From the NCBI RefSeq assembly GCF_017163935.1, contig NZ_JABVZR010000002.1, positions 186,001 through 250,000 on the forward strand: a stretch of DNA of 64,000 bases, in the 5' to 3' direction. The position numbers were made by a program, and so were the translations under genes. This stretch comes from Novosphingobium terrae (GTDB taxonomy: Bacteria > Pseudomonadota > Alphaproteobacteria > Sphingomonadales > Sphingomonadaceae). The notes under the pieces are model-generated. The model did no database searches. It had not been told where the DNA came from and was given only the letters and a program-made list of their open reading frames with translations. Positions within the stretch are counted from its first letter, which is position 1, and each line of letters opens with the position of its first letter. This document shows, one piece after another, positions 35,938 to 45,246 of the stretch.

Positions 35938-35959
35938 GCAAAGGGTGATAACCCTTTGC
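35938..35959. terminator. Perfect 9-bp hairpin after the ClC gene
   Basis: GCAAAGGGT-GATA-ACCCTTTGC, 52 bp after the ClC stop. No T-run follows (CCGCCGGAGGC). A short perfect stem with this flank could also be an interspersed repeat; the rest of the 228-bp gap to 36115 is AT-rich promoter DNA. Confidence 0.5.
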
Positions 35960-36013
35960 CCGCCGGAGGCACACCTTTTCAGCATTTCCCTGATTGTGTC
36001 AGTTTCATGAAAA

Positions 36014-36036
36014 TATCGACTTAAATTTATTCGATA
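36014..36036. promoter_or_regulatory. Inverted repeat TATCGA-N11-TCGATA upstream of the TonB receptor
   Basis: Six-base arms 11 bp apart in a very AT-rich patch, 79 bp before ATG 36115. The spacing fits a two-site operator or an AT-rich promoter. No regulator is adjacent except the ECF sigma gene downstream. Confidence 0.35.
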
Positions 36037-36114
36037 ATTTCTCCATCCCCCATGTCCCCGCCGGTAAAACGCGGCGTCTTCGGATCAGACTTTCTGCCTG
36101 CTCTGGGGACTTTC

Positions 36115-38856
36115 ATGATCCGTACTTCCTTCAAGACCCGCTCATCCCTGCTGGCGCTGGCCTGCGTTCTGGTGCCGCAACTGGCATCGGCCACCACCGC
36201 GCCGGACAACACCGACACGCCCGACACCATCGTCGTCACCGGCCTTGGCCAGAGCATCAACGCCACGCAAAATCTGAAGCGCCATGCCTCGGTCGAGATG
36301 GACTCGATCCTCGCCGACGACATCGCCTCCTTCCCCGAAACCAATCTGGCCGAAGCGATCCAGCGCGTGCCTGGCGTTGCCATCACCCGCGACGCGGGCG
36401 GCGAGGGCAAGCAGGTCTCGCTGCGCGGCTTCACGCCCGATTACACGCTGGTGCGTCTGAACGGCATGCCCGCGCTGTCGACCAGCAATTCGATCGACTC
36501 GCGTGGCAGCACCTCCAACTCGCGCTCCTTTGATTTCAACATCTTCGCGGCGGAACTCTTCAACCGCATCGATGTGCGCAAATCGGGCGAGGCCAGCATC
36601 GAGGAAGGCGGCATCGGCGGCACCATCGATCTCTACACCGCCCGCGCGCTGGACTACAAGGCGCCGCGCTTTGCCCTTTCCGCGCAGGGTTTCTACAACA
36701 GCTACAGCAAGGCCGCTTCCCCGCGCATCGCCGGTCTGGCCAGCTGGCGCAACAAGGAAGGCACCTTCGGCGCGCTGGTCTCGGTGGCCTACAGCGAGCG
36801 CGAGGTGGTGGAAAAGGGCTTCTCCACCGTGCGCTGGGGCACCGGCGGCTGGAAGGCCAGCAATGTCTCATCCTCGGTCGATGCCAGCACCGCCGCGCGC
36901 CTTAACGCCGGGGCGGCCAGCAGCAGCGCGCTCTATTTCCCGCGCTATCTGCGTTACGACCTCTATGACTGGAAGCAGAAGCGCCTTGGCATCACCACCT
37001 CGCTGCAGTTCCACCCCAGCAGCGATCTGCAGTTCGATCTCGACGGGCTTTTCGGCAAGCTGAAAGACCAGCGTGACGAATATCACCTCGATGCCAATGC
37101 CTGGAGCACCAGCTCGGGTCTTTCCAACACCACGATCAACAGCCTTGGCGTCACGGGCAACAACATCACCTCGGGCAGCTTCGGCAATGTCTGGGTGCGT
37201 TCGGACACGGGCCGCTACAACACCACCAATGATTACTACCAGCTGTCGCTCACCACGAAAGCGCGCCTGTCAGACCGGCTGACGATGGATGTGCTGACCG
37301 GTTACAACCTCGCCAAGCTCTCCATGAGCCGCTATGAATTCTACTACACCCATGGCGATGCCACCCATCTGACGGGCGGCACCACGATGAATTACGATTT
37401 CAGCCAGAACGCCAATCTGCCGGTCATCAATTACGGCATCGATACCAGCAATCCCAACAGCTATATCTTCAACCTGCTGCGGCTTCAGCGCATCAATGTC
37501 ATTCACAACAACATGACCGGCAAGCTGAACCTGCATTATGAATTCAACCCCGATCTCACCCTGCATGTCGGCGGTTTTATCAACCGCCAGATGATCAATT
37601 ACCGCGCCTATGCCCAGACCGACATCACCAGCAATGTCGCCAACTCCAGCCCGACCTCGGCGCTGACCACCCTGCCCTTCAATTACGCGAGCGGACTGGG
37701 CGTTTCGGGCCTGCCCTCGGGCTGGGCGGTGGCCGATCTGAACAAGGACATCGCGGCGATGAACGCCGACAGCTACAATCTGGCCATCGACACCGGCGCC
37801 ACCTTCCGCGTGATCGAAACGGTCAGCGGCGGCTATGGCGAACTCGGCTTCCAGGGCAGCCTGTTCGGGCGCGATATCGACGGCAACGCCGGCCTGCGCA
37901 TCGCCAACACCCATACCAAGTCCGAAGGCTATGTCGGCGGGCTGTGGGTTGGCCAAGCGAACAATTATCTGGACTTCCTGCCCTCGCTCAATGCGGTGAT
38001 GAAGTTCGGGCGCAAGCTGCAGCTGCGCTTTGCCGCGGACCGCAATCTGTCGCGGCCCACTTTGGGCAATCTGTCCATCGGCGGCGGTTCGGTCGATCCC
38101 AACAACCGGATCATCACCACGGGCAATGTCAATCTGAAGCCCTTCCGCGCGGATTCACTCAGCCTCTCGGCGGAATATTATGCCTCGCCGCGCACGATGT
38201 TCGCCATCACCCCCTTCTTCAAGCACATCGAGGACCTGATCATCAGCTCCTATTACGATCAGCCCTTCTCGGCCACCGGCCTGCCGCTCAGCCTTCTGAA
38301 CGCGGCCACCACCACCAACAGCGCCGACACCATCTTCACCATGAAGAGCTACAGCAACGGCCAGCAGGCCAATGTGAAGGGCGTGGAGCTGACCGGCAAT
38401 GTCGGCTTCGACTTCCTGCCCGGCCTGTTCAAGAACACCGGCGTACTGGCGAATTACACGCTGGCCGATGGCAGCGCGACCTACACCAATGCCACCACCG
38501 GCGTGCCCTTCCGCGCCAGCCTGCCCAATCTGACGCGCCATTCGGCCAACATCACCGCCTATTACACCGACAAGAAGGTCGATGCCCGCGTCTCGGTCAG
38601 CTATCACGGGCGTTATCTCACCGATCTGCCCTCGGCCAATGGCAATGATATGGCGGGCTACAACGCCAACACCCATGTCGATGCCTCGCTGCGCTACAAC
38701 ATCAACAGGCTGCTCGCCGTCACCTTCGATGCGGTGAACCTGACCAATGCGGCCGACAGCCAGTTTGTCGGCAATGTCGCGGATGGCTCGAACCGCGTCT
38801 ACACCTACCTCAAGAGCGGCCGCTCCTTCATGGTCGGCGCGCGTATCGGTCTCTAA
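36115..38856 (+). CDS. TonB-dependent receptor (Xanthomonas/Caulobacter type)
   Basis: Outer membrane importer, 913 aa, start ATG 36115 after CTGGGGA. Signal peptide ends ASA; the plug has DTIVVTGLGQSI, NLAEAIQRVPGVAITR, GKQVSLRGFTPDYTLVRLNG, IDVRKSGEASIEEGGIGGTI, quoted in short pieces, and the barrel ends SFMVGARIGL. The SLRGFTPDY... motif is typical of the large receptor family of Xanthomonas and Caulobacter linked to glycan and other nutrient uptake. It opens a four-gene unit with an ECF sigma factor, FecR and a TonB transducer. Confidence 0.92.
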   Translation: MIRTSFKTRSSLLALACVLVPQLASATTAPDNTDTPDTIVVTGLGQSINATQNLKRHASVEMDSILADDIASFPETNLAEAIQRVPGVAITRDAGGEGKQVSLRGFTPDYTLVRLNGMPALSTSNSIDSRGSTSNSRSFDFNIFAAELFNRIDVRKSGEASIEEGGIGGTIDLYTARALDYKAPRFALSAQGFYNSYSKAASPRIAGLASWRNKEGTFGALVSVAYSEREVVEKGFSTVRWGTGGWKASNVSSSVDASTAARLNAGAASSSALYFPRYLRYDLYDWKQKRLGITTSLQFHPSSDLQFDLDGLFGKLKDQRDEYHLDANAWSTSSGLSNTTINSLGVTGNNITSGSFGNVWVRSDTGRYNTTNDYYQLSLTTKARLSDRLTMDVLTGYNLAKLSMSRYEFYYTHGDATHLTGGTTMNYDFSQNANLPVINYGIDTSNPNSYIFNLLRLQRINVIHNNMTGKLNLHYEFNPDLTLHVGGFINRQMINYRAYAQTDITSNVANSSPTSALTTLPFNYASGLGVSGLPSGWAVADLNKDIAAMNADSYNLAIDTGATFRVIETVSGGYGELGFQGSLFGRDIDGNAGLRIANTHTKSEGYVGGLWVGQANNYLDFLPSLNAVMKFGRKLQLRFAADRNLSRPTLGNLSIGGGSVDPNNRIITTGNVNLKPFRADSLSLSAEYYASPRTMFAITPFFKHIEDLIISSYYDQPFSATGLPLSLLNAATTTNSADTIFTMKSYSNGQQANVKGVELTGNVGFDFLPGLFKNTGVLANYTLADGSATYTNATTGVPFRASLPNLTRHSANITAYYTDKKVDARVSVSYHGRYLTDLPSANGNDMAGYNANTHVDASLRYNINRLLAVTFDAVNLTNAADSQFVGNVADGSNRVYTYLKSGRSFMVGARIGL

Positions 38857-38863
38857 ACCTCTG

Positions 38864-38897
38864 GCGGCACGGCGGGAAAAGCACCTCGCCGTGCCGC
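38864..38897 (+). terminator. Strong hairpin between the TonB receptor and the ECF sigma gene
   Basis: GCGGCACGGCG / CGCCGTGCCGC, an 11-bp perfect stem with a 12-base loop followed by TTTCACATCC. It probably attenuates read-through so that sigma and FecR are made at a lower level than the receptor. Confidence 0.65.
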
Positions 38898-38932
38898 TTT
38901 CACATCCCTGCAACAAACGGACCCTACCGGCC

Positions 38933-39499
38933 ATGCAGCATCCTCGCCGGCATTCCATGAACACCATCGCCCCGCCTTCTCCCGCGCCTTCCACAGCGGC
39001 CTCGCGTCTGATCGCCGATCTGGCCCAGACGCTGGGGCGCCTGCGCGCCTATGTGCGGGCCCATGTCGGCGATGCGGCCGATGCCGAGGACATCGTGCAG
39101 GAAAGCCTTGAGCGCACCCTGCGCCGCGCGCATGAGACCGATATTGCCCGCCCGGATTTCTTCGCGATCAGCGTGGCGCGCAATCTGATGGTGGACCGCC
39201 ACCGCCGCCAACCTGCCTTCAACTGCGAGCTGGAGGACACGCTGCCCTGCTCTGCCCCCCTGCCCGACCAGCAGCTGAGCGACCGCGAACGCCTCGCCCG
39301 TTTCCACGCCGCGCTGGAGGCGATGACACCCCTGCGCCGCGACATCTTCATCCGCCGCCGCATCGACGGCCAGAGCCGCGAAGACATCGCCCGCGCCCTG
39401 AACATGCAGTCCGAAGCCGTGAAAAAGCATATCACCCGCGCCATGGCGCAACTGACCCTGGCCCTCGACGATGACATTGCGGTGAATACGACCGCATGA
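38933..39499 (+). CDS. ECF-family RNA polymerase sigma factor (FecI-like)
   Basis: Extracytoplasmic-function sigma factor, 188 aa. Region 2: LRAYVRAHVGDAADAEDIVQ and FFAISVARNLMVDRHRR; region 4: LTPLRRDIFIRRRIDGQSREDIARALN, quoted in part, with VKKHITRAMAQL. ATG 38933 or 38957. It overlaps FecR by 4 bp. Its likely signal comes through the STN-type TonB transducer downstream. Confidence 0.92.
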   Translation: MQHPRRHSMNTIAPPSPAPSTAASRLIADLAQTLGRLRAYVRAHVGDAADAEDIVQESLERTLRRAHETDIARPDFFAISVARNLMVDRHRRQPAFNCELEDTLPCSAPLPDQQLSDRERLARFHAALEAMTPLRRDIFIRRRIDGQSREDIARALNMQSEAVKKHITRAMAQLTLALDDDIAVNTTA

Positions 39500-40473
39500 C
39501 CAGCCTCACCCTCGATGATCTGGAAGCAGCCGCCGACTGGCTGGACGAAGCCGCAGACGGCTGGTCTCCCGAACGCCGCGCCGATTTTCTGGCATGGCTG
39601 GCCGATCAGCCGACACGGCTGGAAGCGGTGCGCCGCGTCGCCCAGACCATGGCCGATCCCATGCTGGATGCCGCCCTGCGTGAAGCACTGGCGACGCCAG
39701 CGCCAATCGCGCCGCCCATTGCAGCCCCTGCCGACACCCCAGCTTTCGAAGCCCCCGCCCCGCTCCGCTGGTTCAAACCGGCGCTGGCGATGGCGGCCTG
39801 CCTTGCGCTGACGGTGATGGGCGGCGGCTGGCTCTGGATGCAACAGGGCCAAAGCGGCCTCCATCTGGAAACCGCCGCCGGGCCCGGGCTGGTGCAGCAA
39901 CTGGCCGATGGCTCCACGGTCCATCTCGACGGGCGCAGCGATCTCACCGTCCATCTGCGCGCGGGCAGCCGCGATCTCGATCTGGCGGCAGGGCGTGGCC
40001 TGTTCGAGGTCGCCCATGCGCCGCAGCGGCCCTTCACCGTGCGCAGCAACGGCGTGGCCGTCACTGCTGTCGGCACCGTTTTCGAGGTAGCGCAGATCGG
40101 CACCGATACGCTGGTCCGTGTGCAGCAGGGGCGTGTGCGCGTCACCGATGGCGGCACATTGCGCTTTCTCGATGCAGGGCACGGACTGCTGCTCTCGGCC
40201 AGTCACAAAGCCACGGCCCTCTCCTTCCCCCCCGATCCGGCCGCCGCCGCCAGCGACTGGATCGACGCACGCGGCGACCGGCTCGACAGCGTGCTGGCCC
40301 GCCTTGCCCATGCCAGCGACAGACCCATCGATTGCGCGCCCGATCTGGCCGCCCGCCCGATCAGCGGCCGCTATCGCCTCAGCGATCCGGAAGGCAGCCT
40401 GCGCCTGATCGCCATGGCCAATGGCTGGACGCTGGAGCCCAGCGCAAGCGGCTGGCACCTGCGCCCGGCCTGA
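39496..40473 (+). CDS. FecR-family anti-sigma/signal transducer
   Basis: Inner-membrane regulator of the ECF sigma factor, 325 aa. The N-terminal cytoplasmic domain has LAWLADQPTRLEAVRRVA, one membrane helix follows (about 94-115), then a periplasmic FecR domain: LADGSTVHLDGRSDLTVHL, GRGLFEVAH and PFTVRSNGVAVTAVGT. The C-terminal region RPISGRYRLSDPEGSL resembles a secretin/TonB-N-like domain. It contacts the TonB transducer made from the next gene. Confidence 0.93.
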   Translation: MTSLTLDDLEAAADWLDEAADGWSPERRADFLAWLADQPTRLEAVRRVAQTMADPMLDAALREALATPAPIAPPIAAPADTPAFEAPAPLRWFKPALAMAACLALTVMGGGWLWMQQGQSGLHLETAAGPGLVQQLADGSTVHLDGRSDLTVHLRAGSRDLDLAAGRGLFEVAHAPQRPFTVRSNGVAVTAVGTVFEVAQIGTDTLVRVQQGRVRVTDGGTLRFLDAGHGLLLSASHKATALSFPPDPAAAASDWIDARGDRLDSVLARLAHASDRPIDCAPDLAARPISGRYRLSDPEGSLRLIAMANGWTLEPSASGWHLRPA

Positions 40474-40477
40474 GGGG

Positions 40478-43213
40478 GTGCCGCTCGCTTCGGCAGCGCT
40501 GATCGCGGCGTCATCGCTGGCGGCCCATGCCCCGGCCACGGCGCCCGATCCGCGCCTGAACGCCCCCATCGCCGCAGGCTCCGCCGCTCAGGTGCTGGGC
40601 GAGGTGGCGCGACAGGCGGGACTGGCCGTGGCCTGGAAGCAAGGCGACCTCGACGGGCTGCGCCTGCCCGCCCTGCCTGCCGGGCAGCACCTGTCACAGG
40701 CCCTCGCCCGGCTGTGCCCTCCAGCGGGGCTGAACTGCCGGATCACGACGGGCGGCCTGCTGGTGAGCCGCGCTCCTCGCCCGGCGCCCCATCCCGCGCG
40801 CCCGCAACGCGCCAAACCGCCACCTATGCCTGCCGCCATCGAGGATGCGCCCATGCTGGTGGTTTCGGGACGGCGCGGCCTTTCGCCCATGCTCGACACA
40901 GAGCGCAGCTTTTCGCTCACCACCATCGATGCGGGCGAGATCAGCCGCCGCGCGCCGCAATCCATGGCCGCCCTGCTCGACGGTATCCCCGGCGTCTGGA
41001 CCGACACCTCGGCAGGCACCAGCGCCAACACCGTGCGCGTGCGCGGCATGCCGCTGGACGGTTACAGCGCGCTGGCGGTCGAGGAAGACGGCCTGCCCAT
41101 CCAGCACATGACCCTGCCATGGACCGACATCGACCAGTTCATGCGCCCCGATATCATGCTGGAGAGCGCCGATTACGTTCATGGCGGGCCTTCCTCCATT
41201 CTGGCCAGCAATGCCCCGGGGGGGCTGCTGGATCTGCATATCCGCAAGCCCACCGCGCATCTGGCGGGCGGCGCCAGCCTGACCGTCACAGATTATGGCC
41301 TGCTGCGCGCCGACGGCTGGATCAGCGGCCCGGTGGGATCATGGAAGGTGATCGCGGGGGGCTATCTCTCGCGCGATCCCACCGTGCGGCGCATGGCCCA
41401 GACCCTGGGCGGCGGGCAGGTGCGGCTGCGGGCCCAGCATGATCTGCCCGATGGCTCGATCCGGCTCAGCCTGCGTTATCAGAATGATACGAGCCTCAAC
41501 ACCTCCTCTTATCCGCTGGTGTCAAAGGGCGGCACGCTGAGCGCCCTGCCCGGTTTCGATCCGCTGCGTGACAGCTGGTTCGGAACGGATCTCAACCATG
41601 TGACGTTCACCACCGCTCAGGGTTCTGTCACCCGCGACATCGGGCGCAACAACCGCAACCGGCTGATCGCGGGCAACGCCGTGCTGGTGTTGAACCTCGG
41701 CCCCGCCACCCGGCTGACGGCACGTCTGGGCCTGCGCCACTCCGCCACCGAGCGCAATGCGATCCTGTCGAGCGGGCCGCCTGTGACCGCCAGCGCCTAT
41801 CTGGCTCAGAACCGCAGCACTCTGCTGGCTGCCTTTCCCGGCGCCACGCAACTGGCCTTGCGCACCACCGACACCGGCGCAAGCTACACCGACACCACCG
41901 GCAATGGCCTTGTCGAGGTGGTGCAGCCCACCAGCGCCACGGTGGGGCTGGATGAGGCGCTGGGCACGCTGGAACTCACCCACACGCTGGAGGCCGCCGG
42001 GCGGCACAATCTCACGCTGGGCACCTATGGCGCTGACAGCTTGTGGCGCTACACCCGGATTGTGGCGCGGGCGCTGGTGTCGGCGCAGGCCGAAGGGCAG
42101 TTGCTCGATCTGGTGGCGGTGGACGGCAGCGGGCAGCAGATCGGTTCACAGACCGATGGCGGCTTTCTCAGCCGCAGTTCGACATGGGAGCAGACCCACG
42201 GCCACCTCCAGATGCTGGCCGCCTATCTGACCGACGAATGGCAGCTGGCCCGTGACTGGCGCGTGGATGCCGGACTGCGGCACGAGGAGGAAAGCCTGCG
42301 CGGCACGGTCTCACTACCGGTCACGCTCAATCTGGCGACGGCGACATCGCTGGCGGGCAGCGCCACGCAGGAGGACAGCGGCCAGAGCGTGCCGTATCGC
42401 GGCAGTTTTGCCGCCACCAATGCCACGCTGGCGGTCAACTGGCATCCGGCTCAAGGCCCGCTCAGCCTTTTCGCACGGGCCACGCGCAGCCACAGCCTTC
42501 CGGGGTTGGGCAATTATCGCAACAGTCCCAATCCAGCCACCGCTCATGCCGTGGCCGTCAGCGAGGGGGAACTGGGACTGGTGCTGGATCGCAAGGCGCT
42601 GCATCTGTCGATCACGGGCTTTGCCAATTATTTCAGCGGGCTGGATGTCAGCGCCAGCACCATCGATGCGCGCACCGGAGCGATCCTGACCATCCCGCGT
42701 CTGGCCGATGCCACCGCTGTGGGGCTGGAAGGCGAAAGCCGGATGCGTCTGGCCCGCTGGCTCTCGGCGCGGCTGAGCGTGACATGGCAGCGCTCACGGC
42801 TGAGCGATTATCTCTACACCGATGCCAGCAGCGGGGTGAGTGTCACCATCAACAACAACGGCCATGTGCCTCAGCGCGTGCCCGATGTGATGGCCATGGC
42901 CAGCCTGAGCGCCGATCTGCCGGTGCGCGGGCTTTCCATGGGCATGGATGTGACCGGCATGGGCCGCCGCTTTGCCGATGACGGGAACACGCTGCGCCTG
43001 CCGCCCTACGTGCTGGTGGGGCTGAACGCGCAATGGGCCATCAATGCCGCGACCAGCCTGAGGGCTCAGGTGAGCAATCTGCTCAACACGGTGGCGGTGA
43101 TGCAGGGTGACACGATTGCCGGTGTCGGCCCCGGCAGTGCGGCCGGCCTTTATGTGACCGGGCGCTCGCTGCCGGGGCGGGTGGTGCAGTTGCAGCTGTC
43201 GCGGCAATTTTAG
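40478..43213 (+). CDS. TonB-dependent transducer with N-terminal STN signalling domain (FecA-like)
   Basis: Outer membrane receptor and signal sensor, 911 aa. I use GTG 40478, directly after the FecR stop, giving the signal peptide PLASAALIAASSLAAHAP; an ATG at 40421 overlapping fecR is the alternative. The mature protein begins with an STN domain (NAPIAAGSAAQVLGEVARQA to GGLLVSRAP), then a Pro-rich linker, plug (LLDGIPGVWTDTSAG, VRVRGMPLDGYSAL) and barrel ending VVQLQLSRQF. With sigma and FecR just upstream it forms a cell-surface signalling unit. The ligand is unknown. Confidence 0.92.
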   Translation: MPLASAALIAASSLAAHAPATAPDPRLNAPIAAGSAAQVLGEVARQAGLAVAWKQGDLDGLRLPALPAGQHLSQALARLCPPAGLNCRITTGGLLVSRAPRPAPHPARPQRAKPPPMPAAIEDAPMLVVSGRRGLSPMLDTERSFSLTTIDAGEISRRAPQSMAALLDGIPGVWTDTSAGTSANTVRVRGMPLDGYSALAVEEDGLPIQHMTLPWTDIDQFMRPDIMLESADYVHGGPSSILASNAPGGLLDLHIRKPTAHLAGGASLTVTDYGLLRADGWISGPVGSWKVIAGGYLSRDPTVRRMAQTLGGGQVRLRAQHDLPDGSIRLSLRYQNDTSLNTSSYPLVSKGGTLSALPGFDPLRDSWFGTDLNHVTFTTAQGSVTRDIGRNNRNRLIAGNAVLVLNLGPATRLTARLGLRHSATERNAILSSGPPVTASAYLAQNRSTLLAAFPGATQLALRTTDTGASYTDTTGNGLVEVVQPTSATVGLDEALGTLELTHTLEAAGRHNLTLGTYGADSLWRYTRIVARALVSAQAEGQLLDLVAVDGSGQQIGSQTDGGFLSRSSTWEQTHGHLQMLAAYLTDEWQLARDWRVDAGLRHEEESLRGTVSLPVTLNLATATSLAGSATQEDSGQSVPYRGSFAATNATLAVNWHPAQGPLSLFARATRSHSLPGLGNYRNSPNPATAHAVAVSEGELGLVLDRKALHLSITGFANYFSGLDVSASTIDARTGAILTIPRLADATAVGLEGESRMRLARWLSARLSVTWQRSRLSDYLYTDASSGVSVTINNNGHVPQRVPDVMAMASLSADLPVRGLSMGMDVTGMGRRFADDGNTLRLPPYVLVGLNAQWAINAATSLRAQVSNLLNTVAVMQGDTIAGVGPGSAAGLYVTGRSLPGRVVQLQLSRQF

Positions 43214-43623
43214 AGCGCTGGAAGGATCTCGTTGAATTCCAGCACATTGCGGTCAGGGTCGCGGATAAAGCAGACGCTGCGGCGGCCATGCCCCATCTCG
43301 ACCGGCCCTTCGGTGATGGCGATCCCTTCCTGACCCAGCCAGGCCACCAGCTCCGCCATGCTTTCGATGATGAAGGCGGCATGGGTGTAGCCGGGGCGCT
43401 TGATCGCGGCGTCGAGCAGCACATTGCCTTCCTCGGCGGCGGTACCGTTGAAGATCAGATGGATGCGCAGGCCGGTGGGGTGAACCAACCCGCAGGCCTT
43501 GCCCTCCTCGGAAAATTCCTCGGGATCGCGCAGGAAACCCAGCTTCGCGTAAAAGGCTTCCGATACAGCCAGATCGGTTACCCGAATGCCGACATGGTCG
43601 AGCTTGAGTGTCTGGAACTGCAT
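43210..43623 (-). CDS. VOC-family (glyoxalase/bleomycin resistance) protein
   Basis: 137-aa vicinal oxygen chelate protein made of two beta-alpha-beta units. LDHVGIRVTDLAVSEAFYAKL and GYTHAAFIIESMAELVAWL with the C-terminal RDPDRNVLEFNE show the metal-binding His and Glu positions. It overlaps the TonB transducer by 4 bp convergently and is 3 bp after a GST gene in the same direction, suggesting a detoxification pair. Confidence 0.9.
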   Translation of the reverse strand: MQFQTLKLDHVGIRVTDLAVSEAFYAKLGFLRDPEEFSEEGKACGLVHPTGLRIHLIFNGTAAEEGNVLLDAAIKRPGYTHAAFIIESMAELVAWLGQEGIAITEGPVEMGHGRRSVCFIRDPDRNVLEFNEILPAL

Positions 43624-43626
43624 GGC

Positions 43627-44241
43627 TCAGGCCTCCAATCCGGCACGGGTCCGCGCGAAGGGGAGAAATCCGGGAAGCTGCTCGACCTTGCGCAGCCAGG
43701 CAAGCACGCGCGGGTAACCGGAGAGATCGACATTCCCCTCAGGCGCGCGCTCGATATAGCTATAGAGCGCGACATCGGCGATCGTGGGCTGAGCGGTCCC
43801 CGCAATCCATGACCTTGCGGCCAAAACCTGCTCAATCACGGCCAGCGTGGCATGGGCGCGGGCGACCACCTCTTCGGCGCGGAAGGGCGCATCGAACACC
43901 GTCACCAGACGCGCGGCGCAAGCGCCATAGGCGATCTTGCCCGCCGCCACCGAGAGGAAGCGCTGCACCTCGGCCTCTTCGACCGGGTCGGTCGGCAACC
44001 AGTGCGAGGGGCCGATCTTGCGCGCCACATAGACCAGAATGGCGATGGAATCGGCGACGATGATGCCGTCATCATCCAGCACCGGCACCTCGCCAAAGGC
44101 GTTGAGGGCCAGAAATTCGGGCTGCTTATGCGCGCCTGCCGCCAGATCGACATGGATCAGCTCATGCTCGACCCCGGCCAGCGACAGGAACAGCGCCGCG
44201 CGATGGGCATGGCCGGAAAGCGGGAAATGGTAGAGTTTCAT
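43627..44241 (-). CDS. Glutathione S-transferase-family protein
   Basis: 204-aa GST. The N-terminal thioredoxin domain is [20 protein letters not shown] with the cis-Pro in [11 protein letters not shown] and [14 protein letters not shown]; the helical C-terminal domain has [17 protein letters not shown]. It detoxifies electrophiles or takes part in catabolism. It shares a transcript with the VOC gene and is divergent from the LysR at 44359. Confidence 0.92.
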   Translation of the reverse strand: MKLYHFPLSGHAHRAALFLSLAGVEHELIHVDLAAGAHKQPEFLALNAFGEVPVLDDDGIIVADSIAILVYVARKIGPSHWLPTDPVEEAEVQRFLSVAAGKIAYGACAARLVTVFDAPFRAEEVVARAHATLAVIEQVLAARSWIAGTAQPTIADVALYSYIERAPEGNVDLSGYPRVLAWLRKVEQLPGFLPFARTRAGLEA

Positions 44242-44296
44242 GGGTGGGACCTCGCTGTGCGGATAACGCCTGACCTGTATCGCTCAGCGCAGAATG

Positions 44297-44347
44297 GATG
44301 ATAATCTGGCAGATCCGCACTTCATTCTTGCGATCCACGATGATAAT
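44297..44347. promoter_or_regulatory. Direct repeat GATGATAAT (two copies, 42 bp apart)
   Basis: GATGATAAT at 44297-44305 and 44339-44347 in the divergent GST/LysR promoter, four helical turns apart. Each copy is near GATCC. They may be LysR recognition half-sites. Weak evidence. Confidence 0.35.
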
Positions 44348-44358
44348 GGTCACCAGCG

Positions 44359-45246
44359 ATGGAACAGCTCAAAGCCCTGCGGACCTTTATCGCCGTGGCC
44401 GAACAGGCCAGTTTCGCTCAGGCGGCGCGGCGGCTGCATATGTCGCCCACCACTGTCACGCGCACCGTGGCCGCGCTGGAGGACAGTCTGGGCACGCCGC
44501 TGCTGATCCGCACCACGCGCAGCGTGCGCCTCACCGAGGAGGGCGCCGCCTTTCTGGAACGCTGCCGCGCCGGTCTGGCCGAGATCGACGGCGCTTTCGA
44601 GGCGGTGCGCGGCACGGGTCAGGCCCCGCGCGGCACGCTGACCGTCACCGCGCCGGTGATGTTCGGGCGGCTGCACATCCTGCCCATCGTCACCGAGCTG
44701 ATCCAGCGCCACCCCGGCCTCAATGTGCGATTGCTGCTGCTCGACCGCGTGGTGCGGCTGGTGGAGGAAGGCGTGGATGTGGCCGTGCGCATCGCCGATC
44801 TGCCCGACAGCGCGCTGCATATGCGCAAGGTCGGCGAGGTGCGGCGCGTCTACAGCGCCAGCCCGGCCTATCTGGCCGAAAAGGGCGAACCCCATCATCT
44901 GGCCGATCTGCGCCATCACCGCATGATCGCCATCGAGGATGAGGTTGGCGCCCATCGCCTGTTGGACACCGGCCATAACAGAACCGGCGAGGGCCCGCCG
45001 CGCCTCTCCGTCAACAGCGTTCAGGCGGGAATCGAGGCGGCAATCAGCGGGCTCGGCATTGTGCGGACGCTGTCCTATCAGATCACGCAGGATCTGCAGG
45101 CGGGCAGACTGCGGCAAATTCTCACCGATGTGGTGAGCCCCGCCCTGCCCGTGTCCCTGCTGTTCCAGAGCGGGCGGCGCAACACGCCCAACATTCGCGC
45201 CTTCACCGATCTGGTGCAGGAGCGCCTGCGCGGCGGCGCGCTTTAA
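44359..45246 (+). CDS. LysR-family regulator divergent from the GST/VOC pair
   Basis: 295-aa LysR. MEQLKALRTFIAVAEQASFA and LHMSPTTVTRTVAALEDSLG are the HTH; the effector domain contains GRLHILPIVTELIQRHPGLN. It overlaps the GNAT gene's 3' end by 4 bp. It likely controls the GST and VOC genes. Confidence 0.92.
   Translation: MEQLKALRTFIAVAEQASFAQAARRLHMSPTTVTRTVAALEDSLGTPLLIRTTRSVRLTEEGAAFLERCRAGLAEIDGAFEAVRGTGQAPRGTLTVTAPVMFGRLHILPIVTELIQRHPGLNVRLLLLDRVVRLVEEGVDVAVRIADLPDSALHMRKVGEVRRVYSASPAYLAEKGEPHHLADLRHHRMIAIEDEVGAHRLLDTGHNRTGEGPPRLSVNSVQAGIEAAISGLGIVRTLSYQITQDLQAGRLRQILTDVVSPALPVSLLFQSGRRNTPNIRAFTDLVQERLRGGAL

Noticed and set aside
40421..40477. ATG 40421 as the start of the second TonB receptor
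   Set aside because: It would overlap fecR by 53 bp and place the hydrophobic signal segment 20 residues in; GTG 40478 gives a normal signal peptide. Not fully excluded.
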